Positions 11,201-20,030 of a DNA stretch of 64,000 nt are shown here, piece after piece. The stretch lies in the NCBI GenBank assembly GCA_951799445.1, contig OX637291.1, positions 9,364,501 to 9,428,500 on the forward strand, written 5' to 3'. The translations under genes were made by a program, and so were the position numbers. Numbering within the stretch: position 1 is the stretch's first letter; every line of letters starts with the position of its first letter. Origin of the DNA: Pseudisothecium myosuroides (taxonomy: Eukaryota; Streptophyta; Bryopsida; Hypnales; Lembophyllaceae). The notes under the pieces were generated by a model, which saw nothing but the letters and a program-made list of their open reading frames with translations, was not told the origin of the DNA and searched no databases.

Positions 11201-12451
11201 GGTAATCACGGTGTGTCAGGGAATCCAGAACCTGTTAATCCTAAACTACACTTCGTTAGTCAGCAGTGTTTCTTGGATGTACAGTTGTCTTGTCATTTTA
11301 TTGTTTTGCTCATTTGCCACTTCCGTGACAAGTATCCGGACTTGAGTGTGCCATTTCATCTAACCGGGAGTGATTCATGTGAAGTGTTCTGCTCAAAGGT
11401 TGGGGGTATGGTAGGAATGGAAAGGGCATACAATTTCCAGGAATTGTTGGGTGCTGCCAACACTGTGAATCATTTGTCACAGATTGAATACGGAGGGAAC
11501 GGGATAAAGTTTAGGAGGGCACACAACAAAATGAACAACATATGGGCGAAGTTGCACAAACTTGAAGAGGACGAGGTGGAGCCTGATCTAGGAGACTACA
11601 GTGCTATCTCAACAAACGATGATGTGGTCATAGCCTTGAAGGAAGGTTTGAAAGAAGCGCAGCGAATGATAAACAGCTTGAACATGGCCCCAAATCCGCA
11701 GGCTGCTGCAAAGAATAAGGTTTGGTTTGACAAACCGTGGATTGTAGAACTTGCAGACACCCAGTCGTTTGCTTTTGCTGCAGGTAACAAGCCAATTCAT
11801 GGGGAGGATGGCGACATGGAGGTGCTCAGAGAAGACATCTGTTTACGGGAAGCAGAGCTGCAGCGACAGGCTGAAGTGCATGAGCTTCAAACTCGTGTGG
11901 TAGTTGATGTAGAAGACGACCTCGTGGATGATGGGGTGCCTGCTATCACGGTGGTGGAGAGTGAAACGCGTGACATTATTGCTGAGTTGTTGAGCCACCA
12001 CGAAGACCACGTTTCAGGAATTCCGGTCCCAGCCAAGGTCGAGCCCTTTGTACAGTTTGATAATAACAGGATCTTCAAGTCCACTTTGGTCGGACAGCTA
12101 AATGGAAACCCATTCTTGTCCAAAGATAGGTTGACTCGGGTAAAAAAATCACTTTACTTTAACAATAGCGAGGATTATTTGAATGCTGCTGAATGTTCAA
12201 ACACTTGTTTCGTTGGTATTGGGTCGGATGTTGGAGTGTATTTTGTACAGCGCTCCACGATCACAAGGCCATCTACTGTAACTGCTGCCAAGAAGAGAAC
12301 AAATTGTCGAGCACGAAAGCAAGGCAGAGCAACGTCAACCATGCAGGGCGTGGATGAGGGTACTTGTTGGCCGAATCCAAAAAATGCGCAGGAAGGCTGG
12401 TGGGAACTCGTGGGGGGCATTGAAACACCCCGTCGATCTTGCCAACCGTGA
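8207..12451 (+). pseudogene. zinc-finger DDE-like transposase, broken
   Basis: The first ATG is 8207 (MAANHPDRVTLW). About 1,410 codons follow, with breaks: a one-base frameshift near 8978, another at the T-run near 9520, an in-frame TAG at 9866-9868 and an in-frame TGA at 10574-10576. The N-terminal third has two C2H2/BED-like fingers: CAEC with SHIVSMGH, and CPYC with HLSGFKH; a CPMC pair follows. The middle and C-terminal parts carry acidic residues spaced like an RNase H-fold transposase: AEDETKV, then SDGDFRRRQ, then GSDSCEVFCSKVGG. These assignments are inferred from spacing, not from an alignment. The last part (about 11600-12450) is acidic and low in conserved motifs. A third reading frame (12400-12692, ending NDYVSNKAAD) may be a frameshifted C-terminus. 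Few lesions over 4.2 kb imply fairly recent inactivation. Confidence 0.6.
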
Positions 12452-12699
12452 GGTAACTCCATCAAAGAAAGGAACTCCAGTTCTAAATGTGCAAGTCATC
12501 CTACACTATTACACTCAAGCGGTTGGTCAGTACAAATTCAAATATAATGGAACGGATTTTAATTGGATTACTCTTGAGTCTGTTATCACTAATGTTACCT
12601 TGACTTATAATTTGGAAACTTTATTGTATAGCTTGGACAGTGATGATGCTCAAAATTTGAATGACTACGTTTCAAACAAGGCAGCCGATTAGCACCCTT

Positions 12700-13790
12700 C
12701 GGTATTGTTCATGTATGAAAGTGTAAGTGAAGTTGTCACAGTTTTGTATGTTAATTTCATGAATGCTGGCGAGGGGTTGCATTTACAGGCCTCCGTTTGA
12801 CCAATTGTCAGAAATTGTAGTTTGAATTGAGGTTCACTCTACAATTGTTTGGGTTGCACTCGAAGTTTAGGTCGTGTTAGTGTTAGGCTTGGTTTGACAA
12901 TGTTTTGCCAAGGGTGTGGTTTACCATTACAAGCCTGGAGAGGTGGAGGCTCCACCAAATTTGGGATTCAACCAACTTCAATGTAGGCTTCATGCCCGAA
13001 GTGCGTCATTTATCAAGCATACTTGCACAAGGTTCGTATCTTCAACAGTAGTATTATATCATGCTTGTAGTTTCACTTACAATTACTCTTGAATTGAAGC
13101 GGGTATGTTTTTTCAACAGCAACCCCATTTTGTTGGCCGAATTTGCAAATCCATTTCATGGAACGCTGTCAAGCAGTTCAGTGCACCTCTTGAACTGTTT
13201 TTTCTTCGTAAGCCATGTTTGATTTCCATTAATCCAGTAGGCTTCCTATCTGCACTTGAAGAGCATTAGAAGCCCGAGTAAAACTAGAGCATTCTATCCA
13301 GTATTGAGCCAGTTGTGAAGCCATGAATGCCATCGGGTTTTTTTTCCAATTCAGTCTCCATTTTTTGTTTGATGCCTAGTTTTAAAGCCGTGAACTCCAA
13401 TAGCACTTGTAATTCAAAGCCAAAGCTGACTAGGTTGCTGGGAAGAATTACCCTGAATCCTTGTAGTACACCAGACAGCCTTACAGTACACCGGACATTC
13501 TTATAGAACACCTTTCACTAAGTATAGCACGGTGGTAATCCAAGTGTGATTTTGCTTCAAACACCATTAGCAATTGGTTTTTTTTAAAGGATTTACGCCT
13601 GCCTTCAATTCTACCGTCCACGAATTCTAAATACGAACTCCATTTTCTCAACCGTAGATGGTTTAGATCTTTTCAACCTTAGATAAATTTCTGGTGAGGG
13701 TATATGGACCCATTTTTCAAATCACGAAGCGGATCGATTCTAGAAAAATTTCAGGCCTAGTTTTGAAGTCAGTTAAAGCATTTCCTTTTT
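12700..13790. other. non-coding interior of the 9.29 kb transposon
   Basis: No coding region or strong repeat was recognised. The sequence has mixed composition, with a possible 3' UTR of the transposase at its start. Confidence 0.4.
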
Positions 13791-13792
13791 TA

Positions 13793-14085
13793 AAAACCAG
13801 GTGGCCTGTTTTTTCAGTCACTTACATAAATTTTTTTTTTCAAAACCAGATGGCCTGGTTTTTCAGTTACTTACAATATTTTTTTTTTCAAAACTAGGTG
13901 GCCTGGTTTTTCAGTCACTTACAATATTTTTTTTTTTCAAAACCAGGTGGCCTGGTTTTTCAGTCAGTTACAATATTTTTTTGGTCAAAACCAGGTGGCC
14001 TGGTTTTGAAGTCACTTGTAGTATTTTTTTGGGTGCAAAACCAAGTGCATTGGTTTTTAATTAACTAATTGCAATTTTTTTGGTC
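13793..14085. repeat. 49-bp tandem repeat, six copies, with hairpin core
   Basis: Units begin near 13793, 13842, 13889, 13938, 13987 and 14036. Each holds AAACCAGGTGGCCTGGTTT, an 8-bp-stem hairpin with a 3-nt centre, followed by CAGTCACTTACAATATTTTT. Reading frames across it are repeat artefacts. Confidence 0.75.
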
Positions 14086-15288
14086 AGCCAGCCTGTAGTT
14101 TCAAATTCTAAAAGTGATCAATTTTAAAACAAGTCATCTACGGATAAAGCCTGAATCCTATACCAAAAGTATCCTTACATTACTGTTTAAAATCTGAGTA
14201 TTTTTGTCAGCCTAAATCCATTCATTGAATGCTTGAACTCGTCCAATTTTACGTCTGCCAAGCCTATTTTTTAGTTTAAAAGAGGGTGAATTTAAACCAG
14301 TAAAGTGTGAAATACTTTGTTTTTAATGGAACGTTTATGAATGATGTGGCAACACCAAAACTACATTTTAAACCCTGAACCCTCACCTTGAATCCTAGAC
14401 TCACTCTAATTCTGTCACTAATGGACCCTAAACCTACTCACACCAAATTCCACTGACTGGACTGTTTGCAGAAAGGGAGATACTCCTAGATCAGAGGAAG
14501 ATTTGTTCTGAAACTTCATTTCAGCGCTGCAATTCTGAATCAGTCAATTCTGCATGTTGGGGGCCACATCAAATGGGATGTTCACTCTTCAGAATTGGAA
14601 TCCACATCTTTTGTTGATACCAGCTGCATTCTCCAATTCAGTTTTCCTCGCTCAAACTCATGAAAGTGGAGGAGAGACCGTGTTGGTGCGCGTCAGACCA
14701 GGTGAGCTCTTCTGCATTTCAAAATTCTTGCAGCCAGCGATGTGGGTTCGTGTTTTGGCTTCTTGGATCCTGACGATTGGTCATTTGCAGCTGTGATTGC
14801 ATGGTTTACCATTCTTGCACGCCACTGGCACCGGAATTGGGTTTGCTGGAAAGTAGTTGTCGGAACTAGTTGCGCCGCCTTTTTGGGGGGGAATTCCTTG
14901 TCGCCTTCCTAGATTCCGTGAATTTCATGCCGCTTCTTGTGTGTTGGAACTCGCTGGCTTTTTGGCGCTCGGTTGCTAGTTTCTGAATGCTCTGGTGGAT
15001 CAATCTGCAGGGGCGGCCTTCGGTTGTTGCAGCGCGCACCTCACACCGTGAGACCTCCGAACCTTGGAACCCTGTGTTGTTGGAATTTTCTGCTATGTTG
15101 TTCAAGATCGTTTCTCCTGCTGTAGGGCCTGGGGATGCACGCTCTTGCTCCCATGGTTGTCTCACATCAGTGCTTCCTAATTGTGCGTTGCATATGTGAT
15201 GTAGGTGGCTTCTGTAATCTCTTATTGCAGCTCCGTGCTTCAACTGCCTCCCTTTCTGTTACTTGTTTTTTGTGTGTGTTCCTTTGCC
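14086..15288. other. possible exon fragments of an unknown gene inside the transposon
   Basis: From about 14550 the composition becomes gene-like. A frame from ATG 14554 (MLGATSNGMFTLQN) reaches a good splice donor CAG/GTGAGC at about 14699, and later acceptor-like TTGCAG sites occur. I cannot assemble a convincing protein, nor link it to the ORF at 15289. Confidence 0.25.
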
Positions 15289-15795
15289 ATGGAGTCTATA
15301 GGGTCAGTCAACGAAGTTGTTCTCAATCACGCCATGCTTGAGTTTGTGCTTGAATTTAGTTTCGAGCCCCATTGTGTGTGGCTACGTTTTGAGCGCCGCC
15401 ATGTGAACCGAAGCGCATTGCTGCGCCTTCTGCCTATTTTGGCATCTGTGTCGAAGTTCAGCCTTATTCTTGCAGGTTATACAGTGGAGTACGCTGCATT
15501 GCGGCTTGCATCTTTTGACTTGAAGGTCAATGCGGTCGAGATGTCTGCACGGAAGAAGGCCAAGTTTCTGTTGCAGGCTTTTGATGCGAATGTGGCGCTG
15601 TTCATGAAGTCGTGGAGGCTGGAGCTGGAAGTCCCAGAAAACCTCCAGGTGAAGCCACTCGGAGAGCTGGTTGTGTGGGAGCTGCATCGCCTTCGAGCTC
15701 TACTGCGTGGAGGCTGGCAACTGGAAATTGAAGTGCGCAGAGGAGATGGGCAGGCCAACCTGCCCAACGTTTCGGTTACACCCGGATTGCAATGA
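15289..15795 (+). CDS. unrecognised 168-residue protein, transposon cargo
   Basis: ATG at 15289 in a strong context (GCCATGG); the frame is open upstream to 15205 but the added residues are hydrophobic low-information sequence. The protein starts MESIGSVNEVVLNHAML and ends NVSVTPGLQ. It is rich in Leu, Arg, Val and Glu, with alternating beta-like segments (WRLELEVPENL, WQLEIEVRRGDG), no transmembrane segment and no cysteine pattern. I do not recognise it. It lies inside the 9.29 kb transposon, downstream of and in the same direction as the transposase, so it could be an accessory protein or a captured host fragment. The stop is followed at once by GGTAAGG, so splicing over the stop is an alternative. 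Confidence 0.4.
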   Translation: MESIGSVNEVVLNHAMLEFVLEFSFEPHCVWLRFERRHVNRSALLRLLPILASVSKFSLILAGYTVEYAALRLASFDLKVNAVEMSARKKAKFLLQAFDANVALFMKSWRLELEVPENLQVKPLGELVVWELHRLRALLRGGWQLEIEVRRGDGQANLPNVSVTPGLQ

Positions 15796-16219
15796 GGTAA
15801 GGCAGTCCACAGAAATCTGAATTCCAAAATCTGTGACAGTGAAGCCTTTGTCATTTGAATGTAATGTTGTTTGTATGTCCACTGATAAGCATTTTTTGAT
15901 TGTGCAGGTCGCCTGCCATTTTCTATATTCTCCACGATTGTTTTCTTAGGCTGCTAGTTTCTTCTTGTGGTTTTGACTGTCCCGGACATGCGTATGAGGT
16001 TGCACTGTTTTTTCTACGGGATTTTTGAACTCCGCCCCTAGACTCTTGAACTTGCAGTCGTCAGTTTTTGACTTGTAAATGGTATACATAGTGTTTGTAA
16101 ACACATGCATGGCATGTTTTTGACCTTGCATCTACTGTTGTTTACCACAGGGTGATACGTGTGGTTTGCAGTTGTTACACTTTGAATCCCATTTGTTGTT
16201 TGAATGTGCTATGTTTGAA

Positions 16220-16440
16220 TCCCTTTGGTTTTTTTATGTGAATGTTTGAATGCAGTTGGTCTTTGAATGTGATAATGTTTTGTTTTGTTTTTTTGAACAA
16301 ATGGCTAGAATGTGATAATGTTTGAATGCAGTTTGTGTTTTTAAGTGGCATTTGTTTGAATCCAGTTGGTGTTTTAAAGTGGCATTTGTTTGAATGCAGT
16401 TGCTATTTGAAAGTGGTATGTGTCTGAATCCCGTTTCCAA
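16220..16440. repeat. short degenerate tandem repeat near the right end of the 9.29 kb transposon
   Basis: Units of about 35-50 bp based on TTTGAATGCAGTTGGT and AAAGTGGCATTTG repeat at least five times. This is subterminal in the element. Confidence 0.6.
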
Positions 16441-16763
16441 ATGATTCATATTTTGTTGAAGGTGAAGTCTATCAGGATTTAAAAACAAAACAAAACTTTT
16501 TGACCCTAAAACTCCAAAATGACACCAACAATTATTTATAAGAAACATGCAAAATTCCTGTATTTTAAATGAACATAGGGTATCCAGAACTACCACCAAA
16601 AAAAATTTCAAATAAAAGGTAGGGTCTCTAAAATAAGACAAATTTAGAAATTTAGGTAAAGATAGCCCCATGTAAATTCACAAAACCCAGCTACATAGCC
16701 CCCCTACAATAGGGGCTTGAACGCACGTGATCAATGAACTTTCTATGGAGTGCACCCCCCGAG

Positions 16764-16771
16764 ATGGAAGG
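16764..16771. repeat. target-site duplication ATGGAAGG, right copy
   Basis: Matches 7466-7473 exactly and abuts the right inverted repeat (16747-16763). Confidence 0.85.
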
Positions 16772-17486
16772 CTACACGCTATGGTGGAATGGAGGGTCCT
16801 TAATTTCTTTCTTGGCCAAGTGCAACTCAAAATTGAGCGAAACATTGGTTGTGGATGACATCACGAGACAACATGATACAGGGTTGACGCAAGAAGAACT
16901 CGGTTGGGTTGCAACTTATCGTAGAAACCGCGTGAACTTGGCTCTATCATTGCTTGTTACAGTGGAAAAATGTTATGAAGCACAGTATTTACACAATGAC
17001 ATTACTCCATCCAACGTTTTGCTCCATTTTGATGAATGGAAAGAGAACACAGTGTACATAGGGATTTGCGATTGGGGGCTTTCTGGCCGAGTTGTAGAGA
17101 AGGAGCCGTCAAGATATGGTTATACAACCATGGAGGAGCTCGAACTGGAGAAAAACAAACGCAAACATGCAGCCCCCGAATTGTTCTATGTGTACGGAGA
17201 GAAGGGGTCGGAGACCTCGCTTGAAGTCATGCAAAAAAAAAAGTTGTACACCATGGCTGCTGATGCATATGCAACGGGATGGATAGCATATCAAATTTGG
17301 AAAGAAGAATGGGATTCTAAGTATTTTACAACCAAAAAGAAGGAGCAGTATTGGAATTTCTTGATTAGGTTGTTGAGCCTCCAGGAAGTAGATGTAGGCA
17401 AGAGGGCGTCTGTGCCTGGCGTTCTAGACACTTTGAGGAAGGCACCTCATTGTTGGACTATGCCTGATTGTTGTTATCGTACATAG
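16764..17486 (+). pseudogene. protein-kinase-like gene, 3' part
   Basis: Continuation of the gene interrupted at 7473. The frame reads MEGYTLWWNGGSLISFL (hinge), YLHNDITPSNVLL (catalytic loop, with HND in place of HRD, catalytic Asp and Asn kept), CDWGLSG (DWG in place of DFG), AAPELF (APE motif), ADAYATGWIAYQIW (helix F region) and a final GKRAS at the usual Arg position. All C-lobe landmarks are present, so catalysis is possible in principle, though the loop substitutions are unusual. An ATG at 16734 reads in frame from the transposon end into this part, but those residues are translated TIR and not original. The stop is TAG at 17484-17486. The family is not one of the common plant receptor kinases. 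Confidence 0.65.
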
Positions 17487-18232
17487 TATGTTGTTTGTAC
17501 TTTCTGAGGTTTAGTATGTGGCAATTTTATAGGAAGACCACACTTTTGTGCTTAGAAGAGCATCAAGTGATCAAGCATGTGTATTTTGCGGTTGCTGCAT
17601 ATTTCATATATAAAGATTAAAGACATGAACGTAACTATGGTAGAAATCTTGTAATATAGAATTTGGCAACTCTTCCATGATGGCAATTGTAATATTGTAT
17701 GACTTTTTTGAATTTATGAATGTTGAGTAAGGCAGTAAGCATTAAGCAAACAACTTTGAATGCAAAAAAGCATGGGCATATCGTAGATGCTACGGGCACC
17801 TTAAAATTCTGAAAGAACCATAGACTGTAGCCCGTACTCTGCGTAGGGTGTAGGAAGGAATGACTTTGAAATAAATAATACTCTTCAATATAAAAATGAA
17901 ACCCCTCTCCCCTATTTTGAGCTTATTTGGGCATAACTTTTGTTCCCAGGCAACGATTGAAAAAAAATAATATTCCCATGAAGCTTATAAGTTTTTTGAT
18001 CTGCATAAAAAAAATCAGGACAAAAATAAAAATTCAGCCCGTAGGTACCTGCCCAAAATCCCATTAGTCCCCCGAGGCCCGAGGGGACAATGGTCCTTTA
18101 GGGATTAAAAAAATGTGGTTCACGTGAGCATAGGTCCCCCTTTATTGCTCATAAATTTGAAAGGAAATAGTAATTTTTTGCCTAGGATGCAAAAAATATG
18201 GTTTAATTGAATGAGGGCCCCTTTATTGCTTC
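17487..18232. other. gene-free segment with a decayed TTAA-element end
   Basis: The first part should be the 3' UTR of the kinase-like gene. At 18091-18107 a sequence GGTCCTTTAGGGATTAA matches the right end of the TTAA elements (compare 3490-3504), but its left partner was not found. Confidence 0.45.
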
Positions 18233-18236
18233 TTAA

Positions 18237-18882
18237 CCCCTAAATGCCCGAGGCACCAAATTTTGGTGTTGACAAAACTTTGAAGTTAAATAAAACCTAA
18301 CCAAGTTCCTATTTTTAATAGATTAAATTTTTGTAAAATTCTATTTGAAGTCTATTTTTAGTGTCAAGAATCCGATTTTCAAATGATTGATTATGATTTT
18401 TCTATTCAAGATTTTGTGCAAGGGTACCCATTGTAATCTTGACTTTCCGTAGTGTTGGGGGCTCTTGGAAATGCGCCTCAAATACACTACATCTTGGAGG
18501 AAAATTCACATTAGAAATTCATTTAAAAAAATTATAGAGTAGATTTTGAGAAGCCGTAAATTGATCGTGGTTATGCATGTTAGGCCCTTTAACCTCATAT
18601 TTTTTTGGTGACCAACTTCTTAGATTCAATATGTAAAAAAAGGATTGAAAGAATTTCTTAGTTTTAACACCGTCATGTTCTTGAAACATTATAATCTTTA
18701 AATTCATAAGTGATATTCTTGTGTTTTCTTTTCCTACGTGATCTCTAACATGTTTAGTTTGAATTTGTACGGTTACAATTCAAAAAAAGTGATATAATTT
18801 ATCAAAATGTTGGCCTTTTGCCCTTTTGTTCGATTTAAAGCAAATTCTTAGAAGTTCAAAACAGGCCTTGGGCATTTAGGGG
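18237..18882. mobile_element. TTAA-flanked MITE, copy A (646 bp)
   Basis: Flanked by TTAA at 18233-18236 and 18883-18886. The left end CCCCTAAATGCCCGAGGC pairs with the right end read inward as CCCCTAAATGCCCAAGGC (17 of 18 bases). No coding capacity. Copy B at 18962 and copy C at 56663 share internal phrases such as TTTTGTGCAAGGGTACCCATTG and TTTAACCTCATAT, so these are one family. Confidence 0.8.
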
Positions 18883-18961
18883 TTAATGGAGAATGAACTA
18901 AATTCATTCGCCTTCAAGGGAAAAAAATACGAGTCCATGGAGCAAGGTTCCCCTTCCTTAA

Positions 18962-19598
18962 CCCCTAAATGCCTGAGGCACCAAAATCTGGTGTTTGCAA
19001 AACTTTGAATTCAAACAAAACTCAACCAAGTTGCTATTTTTAGTAGTTTAATATTTTTGGAAAGTCCTTTGTGAAGTCTAGTTTTAGCATCAAAAATCCG
19101 ATCTTGAAAATAATCAATAGTGATTTTTCTATTGAAGATTTTGTGCAAGGGTACCCATTGCAATCTTGACTTCCCGTAGTGTTGAGAGCTCTTGGAAATG
19201 AGCCTCAAATACACTAGATCTTGGAAAAAAAATCACATTCAAAATTCATTTAAAAAAACTATAGAGTAGATTTTAAGAAGCCATAAGTTGATTGGGGTTA
19301 TACATGTTAGGCTCTTTAACCTCATATTTTTTGGTCACCATTTTTTTAGATTCGACTTGTGAAAAGAGGATTGAAAGTTTTTTGCAGTTTTAACACCTTC
19401 ATGGTCAAACATTATAATCTTTCACTCTATAAGTGATATTGTTGTGTTTTCTTTTCCTATGAGATCTCTAACATGTCTAGTTTGAATTGGTACGGTTACA
19501 ACTTAAAAAAAACTAATACAACTTATCAAAATGTTGGCATTTTGTTCAATTTAGAACAAATTCCAAGTCACTCAAAACAGGCCTTGGGCATTTAGGGG
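18962..19598. mobile_element. TTAA-flanked MITE, copy B (637 bp)
   Basis: Flanked by TTAA at 18958-18961 and 19599-19602, with ends CCCCTAAATGCCTGAGGC and, from the right, CCCCTAAATGCCCAAGGC. It lies 75 bp from copy A in the same orientation. Small indels separate the two copies. Confidence 0.8.
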
Positions 19599-19746
19599 TT
19601 AACTTTTAAATTCACAAGGAATTAGTTCCACTTGGCCCCACTGAAAAAAATATGGTTCGGTAGTACAAGGACCCCCTTCATTCAAAAATAAATTAATTCA
19701 ATTTGGCTCCAATTTTAAGAAATCGTCTACTTCCATCTGCGATCCG

Positions 19747-19895
19747 ACTACTTTTGTCACCAAGCTGACTACCATCCGCGCCCCGACCCACTCACGTCCC
19801 TGCCCCGACACAATTTCGTCCCCGCCCTGGCAAGATTACGTCCGCGCCTTGACTACAGTCCGCGCCCCCTACCGGAGACGTCCGCGCCCTAGATC
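19747..19895 (-). repeat. GC-rich minisatellite, right copy (inverted relative to left)
   Basis: Read on the minus strand the units are GTCGGGGCGCGGATGG, GGGCGGGGACGA, AAGGCGCGGACGTA and similar, the same unit as at 31-178. It is followed by two copies of ATCGGACGGGCGA (19979-20015) and CCGGACGTCCATCCGGTA. The inverted arrangement relative to the left copy suggests the right subterminal region of an outer element ending near 20030. Confidence 0.6.
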
Positions 19896-20030
19896 CTACT
19901 TGGCAGCCACGTGGCGTCAAAATGGCAGCCACATCACTTTTTTTTCCAATTAAAAAAAGTCAACTTTGTGTTGACCACATCGGACGGGCGAGACCTCTAT
20001 CGGACGGGCGAACCGGACGTCCATCCGGTA

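Larger units (their letters stand above)
7474..16763 (+). mobile_element. 9.29 kb DNA transposon with 17-bp perfect TIR, inserted in kinase-like gene
   Basis: The ends are CTCGGGGGGTGCACTCC at 7474-7490 and its exact reverse complement at 16747-16763, flanked by ATGGAAGG on both sides. Inside are a long decayed transposase gene (8207-12451), a 49-bp tandem repeat (13793-14085), an unrecognised ORF (15289-15795) and a Gly/Phe-type short tandem repeat (16220-16440). The 8-bp duplication with a zinc-finger, DDE-like transposase suggests a relative of the P or hAT superfamilies; I cannot decide which. Insertion into an otherwise contiguous reading frame gives the boundaries at base resolution. 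Confidence 0.85.

Noticed and set aside
16734..16763. ATG and first ten codons of the kinase C-terminal frame
   Set aside because: These bases are the end of the inserted transposon, so the start is an accident of insertion.
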